Assembly (NCBI GenBank): GCA_029532625.1
Contig: JARFXM010000001.1
Span: 1 to 64,000 of the forward strand
Source of the DNA: Lomentospora prolificans
Lineage: Eukaryota; Ascomycota; Sordariomycetes; Microascales; Microascaceae
DNA length: 64,000 bases
Direction: 5' to 3'
Program-made: the position numbers and the translations under genes
In this document: piece by piece, positions 33,454 through 44,311 of the stretch
Numbering within the stretch: the stretch's first letter is position 1
How the letters are laid out: every line of letters begins with the position of its first letter
Notes under the pieces: generated by a model
Told to the model about the DNA's origin: nothing
The model's database searches: none
What the model saw: the letters and a program-made list of their open reading frames with translations, nothing else

Positions 33454-36450
33454 GGCAAGAAACTTGGGGAAAATTGATGGGGAAGAGGAGCGGTGGTGTT
33501 GGTAAATGAGGTGGGGAGATTAAGATGTTGCTTCTGGCGTTTTGTTAATATTTTGCGAGTTGAAGCAAGGCAAACCTAGTGCACGGGCCCGCCAAGCGTA
33601 TTTATTCACAAAGCCACCCAGCAGAGTGCCGATTGTGATTGGCCTCCCTATTGCGGACTGACAACGCACCACACCACGCCACCCAAAAGAACGCCTAGCA
33701 TCGCAATCCATGACACCGCAAACGAGTATGCAAGGAGAGGGACTAGTGTGCACGGCTGTGTAGCTGGTTAGTACGCGTTGCGAAGCATAAGATTTCATGT
33801 CTCTTGATAGTTCTCAAGACGCCCTATCGGCTAATTTTCCGTCGGAACGGCGAGGGATCGAATAATAACACACTCAAGCTGATTGAAAGCCCAACAGAAA
33901 ACAAAACAAAAGAAGAACAAGCAGGACGATAGTAATAAGACAATTATCGGAGATGGGGCCGACGCAGTTTCCACTTTGTCGGCACAGAGTTGGAAGCTGG
34001 TGCCGTTTCCCTGATCGCAAATTCATCTCCTGACCGGCGACATCCATCATAAGATCCCTTGCAACCGAACCAAGACAACCGTGCTTTTCTACTACTATAG
34101 CACATCCTATATTTTCCTAGGCCTGTTTCCTCTCAACCACAAGAAACTTTGTACAATCACCCTGTGCACCACCTTGTCCAGCTGGCATCACAACAGGTCC
34201 GTGATTTCTCGCAACAATCATTGTGCAAATACGGTCATAATAATGTTGCAGGCCTCGTCTCGCGCTTGTGGTGCTGTATAGTAGCTCGAAGGCGGGTTTG
34301 CTTGGAATCCGGCTCTGAGGTATGCGGTTTGTAATACAGTGAGTGACATTGGAGGTCGCATGAGTAGCTAGCTGCTCATCCCCCGGCTAGGGATGAACAA
34401 TCATTGCACTGATCATATTTGTAACTGCAGGAATCTTCACCATGGGAATTCCGTTGCACGATCCAGTGGCAATCTGCCTGCCATTTGTCAGTTCCGCACC
34501 GGAGCAGAAGTTGATAAAGTTTGCTTCGTCACTGCGGCCAAAGCCCCGGTCAGCCATCGTCTGAGACACGCCTCTATGTGCCAGAGCCTTAATTAGATAC
34601 ACTTGGGTGCTGCCTGGCCGGGCACAACCCCAACAGCTATTCTCCTCCTGCCCTGTCGATGCGCTTGCAGTCTATATCGCATCCAGAGATCAGCAGGTTG
34701 TCTCCGATTGCCTACGGCCAATATTCCTCACTACTCCCCAGCTCGGTCAAGGAATATGTTATCCTTGGGATGATTGCTAGCAGCGCTACACGAGACTGGC
34801 ATTATTAGGATGATACGTCGCGAGGTCCTTTTCTTTTTCAAGTACTATTGGGCCCAGATTGGAATTTTACAGGCATCAAGATAGATACCGGGAGGAAACG
34901 ACAGCTCGGCGCATAAAGTATTTGAACGAGCTTGAGCTCAAAGCGGAAGAGCAAGCCCTGCCGGAAGAAGCACTAAGCCAACCTATGGATCTACCGATTA
35001 GAGTGGGAAGTCGGCTAAATAGTCACAGCTGGCTGGCATATGACCAGAGTGATTATTATCAGACCTGCGCCAGCAAGTGGGGGAACCTTGGAACTAGCGG
35101 ACAAACGTATACCTCCGTCACCGAGCCCTTCAACAATAGCAAAAAAAAGCAATACGCACGCAAAAACAGGGAGAAGGAACAGAAGGAACAGAAGGGAAAG
35201 AAAGGTGGAAACGAGGGCTTCGGATGTAATCTGCAAGTATTATCTCGGATAAGCACACAAAAATATTAGAACTCGAGACTAAATCTTTCATGGGAGCTAA
35301 TTGAATATCAAGGTGCCTTTTCGGACTGCTCAACCAGGACACTGATACTGGCAGCTCACGAAGTCAGCATTGTGACTGAACGCGCCCTTCTCCCAGTAGC
35401 TCGAGAACCCGGCACAAAAGACAAGACTTCATGTGGTTTGTTAGGCTGAAGCTAATACACGAGAGGATTCTACACTCTGAAAACGTTATGGGTACGATGT
35501 TGAAATAAACGCCTGATAACTTATTGATGCATCTTCGGCGACCTAGGCGTCTATCCCAATTCCCTATCATTATTTTCCATAGTTGGCAAAGACCCAATGC
35601 CGATGTTAGGGCCGCAAGGGCGCTGGCTATTTCAACTCTACAATTTATGAGAGGCCTTAGCGAAGCTATCCGCGCTTTGGGTTGTTAGGGGGCTGCATGC
35701 CTACCCAAACTTGCTTTTCCTGGTCGAGGCAGAGGAGCGGCACGCGTCGCGTGTGAGGGGATTTGTGTCGTGAGCGAGTAGACCCTACGAATGTGGATGG
35801 TGAATGAGAAGATAAAGGAATCGCATCGCCTGCATCGCCCTTAAACTTCATGCCTCAGCCAATGTGCATCCTTAGCATTGAGCCACTGTTTGCAGGACAC
35901 GGAACTACTACCTTGATAATTCCAAGTGAGGATGATGGTGGGTTTATTGTCGTTGGCTGATGCCACTATTCCCGTAGTTCTTGGAGTTCAGCAACACAGG
36001 CATTGCGACCAGTCACTACCATTCCAATGCTGCGAGCTGGTTCACTCGACCGACTGTTAAGGTTGATAAACTTGGTTGGGATGAATGCATTCTCGTCGCT
36101 CTGTCGTGTTTCCCATTTTGAACGATTACTTTTTTTCGGGGGCTTTTTTTTTCCTCTTTTCTTTCCTTTTTTTCTTGTTTTGGTAGTGCTCCTTCCTCCT
36201 ACGATAACCGCTGGTCCACTCTGGAGGAAAGAACTGATTTGGTGGCTGGCGATCGGCCCGCTGTAAAATGAAAAATAAGCAACTGGCAGTGATCAGCAGA
36301 CCCACAATGACGGACGCTGATAAGACCGCAAGAACACCCCTTTTAACATGAACATGGGTTGTGGCATATAAAGAGATTGCACACCGCGCGCCCTCTTGGT
36401 GGAAAGTTTAGTGTTCGGATGTCAGACTTGCTCATTGCTCTGTGCGGAAG
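33454..36450. other. 3-kb intergenic region
   Basis: Contains the divergent promoters of the chromodomain and FAD-oxidase genes and long homopyrimidine tracts (36127-36180). An open frame at 34859-35269 lacks an ATG start, has a lysine-rich low-complexity tail and no family resemblance. No gene is supported. Confidence 0.45.
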
Positions 36451-38008
36451 ATGAAGTCCTCTGTCTTATTCTCGGCATTGGCCGTCCTACCCTTGCTTGC
36501 GGTATCAGCTATCAAGGATACGTGCGAAGTAGTAGAATCGACAACCAAGATCGAAGTCCATAGGCGCTTCACCTTGGCGTATACGGCGGAGCAGAATGAG
36601 TACTGGTCAACGGCCTGTAGTGCTCTTAAACCGGCTTGCATCCTTTACCCCAAAACCACAGGAGAAGTGGCACATATTGTCAACATCCTCAAAACAAACA
36701 GCGAGGTCTTTGCCATTAAGTCCGGGGGCCACAACCCGAACGATTATTTCTCAAGCGTTGAAGGCGGCCCACTCATCTCCACCAATAAACTTAATCAAGT
36801 GAAGCTCGACAAGAATGCCGGCACGGTTCGAGTTGGCCCCGGGAATCGGTGGGAGGACGTATTAGGTGCTCTCGACGGTACTGGTTTCACTGTCGTAGGA
36901 GGACGCATAGGCAACGTGGGAGTCGGAGGACTACTCCTTGGAGGTGAGGCAGTACTTGGATATGATATAATAAGCGAAACATGTGCTTAATGGCTAATCG
37001 TGACAAGGCGGTCTTAGTTTCCTCACCGCTCAGCACGGGTGGGCGGTGAACTCGGTTCTGGAGTTCGAAGTTGTTCTCGCCAATGGAACAGCCGTGACAG
37101 CGTCCAAAACTCAGAACCCGGACCTTTTTGCCGCTCTCCGTGGCGGTGGTAACAATTTTGGCATCGTCACATCTTTCCTATTGAAAGCCTATCCTCAGGG
37201 CCAGATTTGGGGCGGCTCCATGGTCTTCTTGCATACCACCGAAACAGCTGCCACGCTGCTAAAGGCCGTCCGCGATTTCACTGAGTATTGTGATGACGAA
37301 AAGGCTGCTCTTGTCCTAACAGCGGTCAAAGGCGTCGGTTTAATCGACCTTTGGATTATGTTCGCCTTTTACGACGCGCCAAATCCACCCACCGAGGTGT
37401 TCGCTAACTTTACCGCCGCTGGGACGCTGGTCAACACCTGCAAGACGCAGTCATATGCGTCGCTTCTATCGGCCAATAACGCCGGTGTGATCAAGGGCAG
37501 CATCTATACCATTGGAACAGAGACCATGCCCCTCCCAAGCACGCAGGATGGAGCTGAGGTTATGGGAGCTTTCCATAGCCACTGGCGCAGTGTTGCTAGT
37601 AGCGTGCAAACCGTGCCTGGTGTGGTTGCCAATGTGGCCTACCAGCCATTCTCAAAGAGGATGGCCCGTATCGCTCGCGCCAATGGCGGTGATGTTATGG
37701 ATATTGACGATGATGTTGACCGAATCATCCTTGAACTGAACTACAGCTTTTGGTTCAAGTTGGATCGGGAGCAGATTGATCAGGCCATGGTGAGCACATA
37801 TGAGGGCTTCCGGAACCTGGTCGAGCAGTTTCAAGGAAGCGGGAAACTGCCCGAGGCGTACCTGCCCCTGTTCATGAATGATGGATACTATAGGCAGGAT
37901 ATTTTTGGCCGCTTACACCCCGCAAAGAGGGAGTTGGCTAAGGAGGTAGCTGCTAGCGTTGATCCGCAGGGCATGTGGAAAGAGAGGACTGGAGGCTTCA
38001 AGCCTTAG
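36451..38008 (+). CDS. Secreted FAD-linked oxidase, berberine-bridge-enzyme-like
   Basis: Two exons, 36451-36943 and 37008-38008, with a 64-bp intron (GTGAGG..ACAAG); 497 aa. Signal peptide at residues 1-20. The PCMH-type FAD-binding domain is clear: SGGHNPN with His94 as the probable 8-alpha FAD linkage, VRVGPGNRWEDV, VVGGRIGNVGVGG and the splice-restored GGGLSFLTAQHGW. The cysteine that gives many family members a second covalent FAD bond is replaced (RIGNVGVGG, not ..C..VGVGG), so attachment is probably through His only. The C-terminal berberine-bridge segment is short but has the usual DPQGMWKERTGGFK end. Family members oxidise oligosaccharides or tailor secondary metabolites. Substrate is not predictable from the sequence. 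Confidence 0.88.
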
Positions 38009-38037
38009 AGCCCTATCTATCATCTATGGTTGGGACC

Positions 38038-38100
38038 ATAATAATAATAATAAGAATAGTAGTAGTAATAGTAATAATAATGATAATGATAATAGTAAAA
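38038..38100. repeat. AAT/AGT microsatellite
   Basis: About 60 bp of imperfect trinucleotide repeats (ATA, AGT and GAT variants of the same unit) in the 3' flank of the FAD oxidase gene. Confidence 0.8.
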
Positions 38101-38572
38101 AATAGCAATACTTTACTGATGACTATTAACTGATCTGAGTCATGTGTGAAGACTATGCTTTCTCGTTCCCTTATTTCCTTCTTCCGATTCTATTCGATCT
38201 CTTCTTGTTCAATCCTTTCTGTCCTTGGGGGTGGTGGGTGTCGATGCGAATCATCTGTTGGCGGAGTCCTGATGCCTTCGAACCCTGCCTTGGCCCATTG
38301 GAAGGTGTGAAGTTCAAAGGCTCAAGCCTTTAGGTTGTATTACATGTTTGAAATTTATTGGGTACAATATGATATCAATACGAGAACACACCAGAGTCTT
38401 TACCGAGAGAATTTCCGAGAGTGACGCTAGATCGGAGGTTTCCTTGCAGATAGAAGATTTCGGGGACGAACTGGGCTCTGCCTTAGCCCAGGGTGTGAAG
38501 CCGCCGAGGCGGTTGCAACACTGGCCAGAAGGGTATGTGATCAATGCTATCACGCGTCGTACATCAAGAAAA

Positions 38573-38644
38573 GGGCGCATGGTTTAGTGGTATAATTCCT
38601 CTTTAGCATAGAGGCGGTCCCCGGTTCGATTCCGGGTGTGTCCA
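38573..38644 (+). tRNA. tRNA-Ala (anticodon AGC)
   Basis: A 72-nt cloverleaf. Acceptor GGGCGCA pairs with TGTGTCC (two G-T pairs), discriminator A. The D arm carries TGGTTTAGTGG (A box). The anticodon stem CCTCT/AGAGG encloses loop TTAGCAT, giving AGC for alanine. The T arm is CCCGG-TTCGATT-CCGGG (B box GGTTCGATTCC). No intron and no encoded CCA. Runs of T at 38651-38656 and 38662-38670 would end RNA polymerase III transcription. Confidence 0.95.
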
Positions 38645-38650
38645 ATTCTC

Positions 38651-38670
38651 TTTTTTGCCTCTTTTTTTTT
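38651..38670 (+). terminator. Pol III terminator T-runs after tRNA-Ala
   Basis: T6 followed by T9, starting seven bases after the tRNA 3' end. Runs of this length terminate RNA polymerase III. Confidence 0.85.
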
Positions 38671-40105
38671 CTGCCCCATTGCGCCTGGGAAGAGAGATCC
38701 TGGTCACCTTCTTTTTTATTCGTATCTTTAGACGCTTTCCTCGTTGTTTTTGTACTCGCCGTCTTTTATCATATCCTTCTCTTTGCCGATCGACTTTGTC
38801 CAACGAAGGAGCAAAGTATCCGAACACTTAGGCGGCTCCTGGCAACGATGATTTTCGGGTGGTAACCATCAGCGCGGAAATTCGGCAAGTTATCGGTTGA
38901 ACATGGAATCAATGGCGGACGTGATCGCGGCAAAATTGCTCGCATCCACTTGCTGTCGGCTAGGCCGGCAAGTTGTAGGGACTACATCGGCTTAGTCGAC
39001 GAATGTCGCGGGCTCAGGGGTAGTCGGTAGGATTTCCAAGAATCGACATGATCAGAGAGCGGTTGATATTCTGATCTTGGTGGTGAGGTGCGCACTGTGT
39101 GCGGCTCATTCATGGTGCACGATTCCTGGGTTCCTTGTCACTGAAAGCCACTGCCGTCTTTACCAATCATTTACTACTTTTATCAATTGTAACTAGGCAT
39201 AAATTCCTAAGTTTCGACCATAAACATTGTGTGACGTCGAAATTCAAGGCCTGTGCCAACTGCATTAAATCGACGCCCGAGGGGGTGGCCGGGCGAGCGT
39301 TCGCATCCGAGACAACTTGGCGAGGAATAACCCCTGGAGCCCAGCCAGCCAAGCCAGTCAGGCCGCCCGAATTGTGCAACAGGCGTCTGTCAACTAAAAA
39401 TAGAACTGGCTCATCGGTTCCACCAACCTTTCCCGCGCAAAACCCTCACTCCAAAGGCAAGGCGTGCCGGAGACTGAGTGGTGGTCTCCACCGCTCGGAC
39501 CGCATAGCCCAAGAATATGGACTGCCTCGGCTGTTATTGGCTCAATATCTATCGTTTTCCTGGGACTGCTGGGCAACATTAATTACCAGGCACCTCATGC
39601 TCCGTGCTAGGGGGTAGCTCTGCGACCCAAGCTACGGAGTCGAACTCTTACGCCCGGACAACGAGCCCTAGGTTTACCCCTTTCCTACCGCTGTCTTCTT
39701 CAGTATCCCGAGGCGCTTGGCGCGTGTTGGTGGGAGGCAGACTTTCAGCGACACCTGGACAGTTGAGGCTGGAGGGGATGCTAAAGCCCTCTTGGCATGT
39801 TTGAGGAAAGGTCCGTAATACGCCCAGAGGCCTAGAGACGGCCGGTGTAGCCAAGCTACGACTAAGATGGAGGCAGCCGTAAGAGTCGGTCCCTCAAGAG
39901 AACTATCATCATGTATAAATCTCTGTGACGCCCACCTAATATTCGGACGACATCTGCTAACTCGGTCATCATTCTTATACGCCTATTCGTATCTTTCCAT
40001 TTAGTAGTCCACTATACAGAAGCGACACTCTAGGTTCTCTCGCTCTATCACCGTGCACCGCTATCTATTCATCAAACCCCCTTCGCTTATCTCTTTATAT
40101 TCAAG
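38671..40105. other. Intergenic, no gene seen
   Basis: About 1.4 kb between the tRNA and the AA8 gene. A 172-codon frame at 39099-39617 shows no domain or family features. A TATA-like TATATTCAAG just before 40106 may belong to the AA8 gene. Confidence 0.45.
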
Positions 40106-40939
40106 ATGGCTCTATTACGTCCCATCATTCAAATAACGCTGCAGGCTATAGCGCTCGTTTGGCTCTGCCCCCGAGTTGCCGCGCAAACATCATCCTTCAC
40201 TGACGCCAACACTGGGATCGTGTTTCAACGGTTTTTCGGAGCGAGAACCAGCTTTGGTTTCGGCGTCGCGTTACCAACCGACCCGACAGACTCGTTCATA
40301 GGCCAGCTATCCTTTCCTCTCGTCAATGGAAACGGCTGGGGAGGCTTCTCCCTCACGGGCGACATGGAGGGTCCGCTACTGATGGCCGTATGGTCTGATG
40401 GTACAAACGTCGTCTCTTCGTTCCGGCAAGCTTTTAATGAGGACGACAATCCTCCAGAAGTCACCGGATCCTTTGCCGTTCGACCGATAGAGCTAGGTAC
40501 ACAAGTAAACAGCACCTTCCTCACATTTACTTTCCTTTGCGAGGGTTGTCTGGACGCAGCTATCGGCCTCGGTGCGGAGGGAACTGCTGGGACGGCGGAG
40601 ATGGGTTGGGCTCTGTCCTCCATCCCAGTGCGCAACGCAGCATCGAGCAATGGCATACTAGACTTCCACGATTCCGGCTTCGGCGATTTTGATGCCGATT
40701 TGGGTAGCGCGCGGAGTGCCGAGTTCGAATCATGGGTAGCGCTGGCGGGAGCACCTCTACCACCCTCAAATGCTGCCGTCCAGATACAACCCAATGCTGG
40801 GGACGACGACGATGACGACGCCGACAGCGGCGACGAAGGCAATGGTGGCGCTATTGGTGGCGGACGAAGTGGGAATAGAGGCGGCGCAAGAGGCGGCGCA
40901 GGAGGCGGAGATGACAGCGATAGTGAGGATGATGACTGA
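40106..40939 (+). CDS. Stand-alone AA8 cytochrome (CDH-cytochrome-like) protein
   Basis: Single-exon gene, 277 aa. Signal peptide at residues 1-26 (ending VAAQ), then a DOMON-fold cytochrome domain like that of cellobiose dehydrogenase: SFTDANTGIVFQ, SFGFGVALP, GQLSFPL, GWGGFSLTGDM. Candidate haem b ligands are Met87 (or Met93) and His188 in DFHDSGFG. Cys145/Cys148 can form a disulfide. The usual partner domains are missing: no flavodehydrogenase, no cytochrome b561 membrane region, no cellulose-binding module. Instead the last 50 residues are low-complexity: an Asp run, a Gly/Arg-rich stretch and an acidic end. AA8 proteins pass electrons, for example to lytic polysaccharide monooxygenases. 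The ATG at 40106 is the only start giving a signal peptide. Confidence 0.85.
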   Translation: MALLRPIIQITLQAIALVWLCPRVAAQTSSFTDANTGIVFQRFFGARTSFGFGVALPTDPTDSFIGQLSFPLVNGNGWGGFSLTGDMEGPLLMAVWSDGTNVVSSFRQAFNEDDNPPEVTGSFAVRPIELGTQVNSTFLTFTFLCEGCLDAAIGLGAEGTAGTAEMGWALSSIPVRNAASSNGILDFHDSGFGDFDADLGSARSAEFESWVALAGAPLPPSNAAVQIQPNAGDDDDDDADSGDEGNGGAIGGGRSGNRGGARGGAGGGDDSDSEDDD

Positions 40940-41327
40940 AAAGGGATTGTATTATCAATAAAAGCACTTGAAATACCCATTGATCCTTACTTTTAATCTC
41001 TCACTAGACTCTAGTGAATACCGACCTCCCTATGTCCAGAATAAAGCTCAAAAGTAGACTTAACCAATAAAAGTAATGCTCCCTATCGAATAGCCAGCGG
41101 TCTTTTTATGGCGGTGGGTGCGATGTATCTTCTCCTACAAGAAGGCTCTTAGAATCAGTAGAGATCAAGTGACCAGCATACTCTTCGGGAAACTTCTATC
41201 CATTCAATTGTCTCTAACTCAATTAATTCTTCACCATATAGGGTGTAACTATCACATCCCGTCCATACGTTATAGATGCGGTACAGTAGCAATAGAACGT
41301 AGAAGCGAAGAAGGCTAGTCGTGCGCT

Positions 41328-42212
41328 TCACCTGGCGAGTGCCTCTCGCCACAGCGAGTCGACGTCTGTATCCGTCATGGAGCTCTTTGGCCAAATCACG
41401 CGGTGAAGGGATAGCTTTACATCGACCCATTCTACCAGACCCGACCCCTCGGCCCATCGTTTGGCGCATTTCTCAATCGACGTTTGTAAGGCCTGAATGC
41501 CGGGGCTCTTAAAAACGGAAGCAGCGGTGAGCGCCACCAGCAGCTTCCAGGTCCAGAGATCCTGGATATGCATATTTGCCCCACAGACCAAGGCTTCAGT
41601 GTCCTGAATGTCCCTGAGAACGATGCGTAGACTGAGCTCCACGAACTCACTGAAGGGTTGTTCTCTCACCTTGAGTATTCCTAACACCGCAGCGCAATAG
41701 AGCCGCATCGAAGCTACCATTCCGCTCCTGGAACTAACCATGCGTCCGTGCTGCAGCGTGGTCTGGGCCAGGATAGGCATGCTTGACTCGATGTGGGATT
41801 TCACCTGGGCCCTTAGGAGGTAAGCCGGCCCCCTATGAGTCCAGCCTTGGTCTATTAATCTAGCGTAATCGCTAGACTGCATTCGAACTTGTTCTCTAAA
41901 TTGAGCTTCCATATCCCACGTAGTTTGTTGAAGGGTCCGGATAATTTCAGCCACGTCAATTGGTCGCTGGAGACGGTCGCTCGGAGTGTGTAAGCTGAAA
42001 AATGTTGGTATCTCGCGAAGTACGCTGAGGCGGACCTCCAGACCTTGCATGTCGTGGCTGTGCCAATTATGCATGGGCCCCTTTGCATTCCCTGTGGGCC
42101 CATACTGATCGTTGCCACTCGAAAAGAGCTCAATGCGAATCTTGAGACCAGAGATAAAGCTGGCAGTCCTATCGCTAGTTAGAGAGCGGGAATTACAGGT
42201 GATCGATAACAT
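41328..42212 (-). CDS. Fungal_trans_2-type regulator, 5' end unresolved
   Basis: A 294-codon minus-strand frame with the character of the C-terminal part of Fungal_trans_2 regulators: QFREQVRMQSSDYARL, MRLYCAAVLGIL, QDLWTWKLLVALTAASVF and the ending WRE-type LWREALAR. Upstream (42213-42575) a second open stretch in another frame (NPTLHAF, VVTSALTE followed by a GTATGG donor) may be the 5' exon or exons, but I could not find one splice pattern that joins them with confidence. No Zn2Cys6 cluster is visible upstream. It could be a regulator without a DNA-binding domain, a 5'-truncated relic or an incompletely resolved gene. The listed limits cover the open frame, not a proven start. Confidence 0.5.
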   Translation of the reverse strand: MLSITCNSRSLTSDRTASFISGLKIRIELFSSGNDQYGPTGNAKGPMHNWHSHDMQGLEVRLSVLREIPTFFSLHTPSDRLQRPIDVAEIIRTLQQTTWDMEAQFREQVRMQSSDYARLIDQGWTHRGPAYLLRAQVKSHIESSMPILAQTTLQHGRMVSSRSGMVASMRLYCAAVLGILKVREQPFSEFVELSLRIVLRDIQDTEALVCGANMHIQDLWTWKLLVALTAASVFKSPGIQALQTSIEKCAKRWAEGSGLVEWVDVKLSLHRVIWPKSSMTDTDVDSLWREALAR

Positions 42213-42975
42213 AAGAGAAGGCCATTTCCTGCGACACTTACAGAAGTAGATATGGGGCCGTTATTTCATCGTCGCCGTCTCCGAACATCTGATCCTTCGG
42301 ATGACTGAAGGGGCGGCTGTTTAGAGGCGAAATTTGCCCAGTCAGAAGGGTTCGCGCCACCGCTAGGTTCCTGGAGCACGCCTTGTGTTGTTCGAAGATA
42401 AAACTTAGCTGTTACCAGTTGCCGGGCAAAGGTGAAGGAGATGGACCTAAATTCCAGGAGCCATACCTCTGTGAGAGCCGAAGTCACAACAAGTCTGATA
42501 AGCTGGCCACTGCTCCATGACGTTGAGAAAGCATGTAATGTTGGATTTACAGTCTGAATACCAGCGACCTTATAGGAAAGAAATGTAATGTTATGTTCTA
42601 ATATTCCTCCTCAATTCCAAAAGTCATGGATTACAGAAATTAGCAGGCTACTGCAGAGAGCCAAAGGTTCTCAAAGAGCAGTCCCAACACTAGAGCAAAC
42701 TAACCTAGAAAATGCCATGGAAGAACAAATAATCATGGAGGGTTGGAACCATAATACCCATCAAAGCTAGCTGTTGCAGGCTTGTTGCCAATAGTGGGAT
42801 TGAAGGTAACAACTAATAGCATGCAAAAGTATCGATTTTGACACCTGCTTCCATTAGTCAGTTCAATTAAGGCACGGATCTCTTCTAGAGCAGCCTCCTT
42901 CCCATTCCCTATTCTACAAGTACCTCCCTAAGATCGAGTTCCCCCGAGGTAGTTATGTCAATTTAGAACTAGAGC

Positions 42976-43447
42976 CTAGTTTCCTGAGTTCTTCATCTGA
43001 CCTATTTCACCCCAGGCGTATAATTGATCGGTAAAGCTGCGGGCGACCTGGAGATAACGATCTGCTAAAGGGGTGACAACTCTAGAGGCTTGTTAGTTAA
43101 TGAAATTAAACGTAGAACAAATACTTTATAGAGACTTACAGTGTGCCTTCGCCCTTTTGGCGGCGAATACGATACATCTTGTGGGGCAGCCTGTCAAAGT
43201 CTGGCTCCTTAATTGCAGCCTCCTCTATGTCGAGAATGATGTGGAACGAGGCAGAAGGGTTGTTTTCCTGGTAATCTTGGTGGCCCTGGAAATGCGCAAT
43301 ATGACGATTCTCTTCGTACTCGCTGAACGTTCTCCCGTCCGAGGAAAGATAAGCTTTAATGGCTTCGTTGTAAGACTCAATTGTGTCGTCGAATTCGTTG
43401 CATCGTAAACGTAAGATTACGCGCTTCGGCGAATAATTGGTAGACAT
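42976..43447 (-). CDS. Small hypothetical protein (two exons)
   Basis: Exon 1 is 43140-43447, the intron 58 bp (GTAAGT donor, CTAAC branch, TCTAG acceptor), exon 2 42976-43081; 137 aa. Joining the exons extends the 103-codon frame by 34 residues, including DRYLQVARSFTDQLYAW. The protein is hydrophilic, with no signal peptide or membrane segment and alternating charged helices. I do not recognise a family. The good splice signals, phase agreement and the AAAATG start context support a real gene. Confidence 0.55.
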
Positions 43448-44311
43448 TTTCTTAACCCAAGTCGGAAAGCTTCTTCTACTAAGTAATTGTAATACCTCTC
43501 CACTTACCTATTGGTAGGTTACTGTGAATGCCCTGAGCTGGGCGGCGACAATCGTCGACGGGATGTGCACGAACCTGGCGTGTTTTCGTCTATCGAGAGA
43601 CCGTGGCAGATCACACAGCCTCCCACTTGCGTGGACTGCAATGTGTTCTGTTTTGTCTCACGAATATTTCTGCACACTTGCTTATGCTCTCAGGGAAATT
43701 GTGGTCGCAATCAGCGTAGTGAATCACCCTCCATTCACACATTGTAAACTGGATGACGGGGTAAGGGAGAAGGAAATGGCAAGGCTGGCTGAGGGGAAGC
43801 ATCTCGTCAAGGTCCGATATTGATTAGATAAGCATCATGAGCAAAAGGAGCAGTGCACTCCAGCTTTCTGATGACAGGGTGGAACCAATCCCCAGGATTT
43901 GGGAAGCAGATGTACACTTTAATAGCTAATAAGATACTAATAGGCTTATTAGTTTTTCCGATGAATAAGTAGTAATATTAAAAGTATTAGATCTATAGGT
44001 TCCTGTATTTATATAAATCTCAATATAGAATGGATTTTAGGGCGATGAAAAGGGTGGGCTTGAACGTACATATAGCGCTGAGGGGTCTTGGCTCACTTTA
44101 TCCGGAATAAGAGTTTTGGCGCCAGCAGCACTGGGAGAGAATTTGGGACATCACGTAATAAGACTACCAGGATGCCCCCCACGGGGAGAGCGGGTAGTAC
44201 AAATTGGAGATCGGCGCTCGTGAACCCATCTCCGAAACTAGGCACCCTCAAATTTTATTTGAGCCGGCCGCCTGTTTTAGTGGCCTGTATCATTAACTGT
44301 CCACTCGAATT
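43448..44311. other. Intergenic, no gene seen
   Basis: About 860 bp between the divergent small gene and the amidohydrolase. Local AT-rich DNA at 43920-44040 resembles mildly RIP-mutated sequence. Short frames have no recognisable content. Confidence 0.4.

Noticed and set aside
34859..35269. 136-codon plus-strand frame with lysine-rich tail
   Set aside because: No ATG start and no upstream exon found; the tail is simple-sequence (AAG/GAA-rich).
39099..39617. 172-codon plus-strand frame
   Set aside because: No signal, domain or splice context; composition is like random translation. Left as intergenic.
40225..40980. 251-codon minus-strand frame opposite the AA8 gene
   Set aside because: Ser/Pro low-complexity caused by reading the Asp/Gly-rich tail backwards; the plus-strand AA8 domain explains the region.
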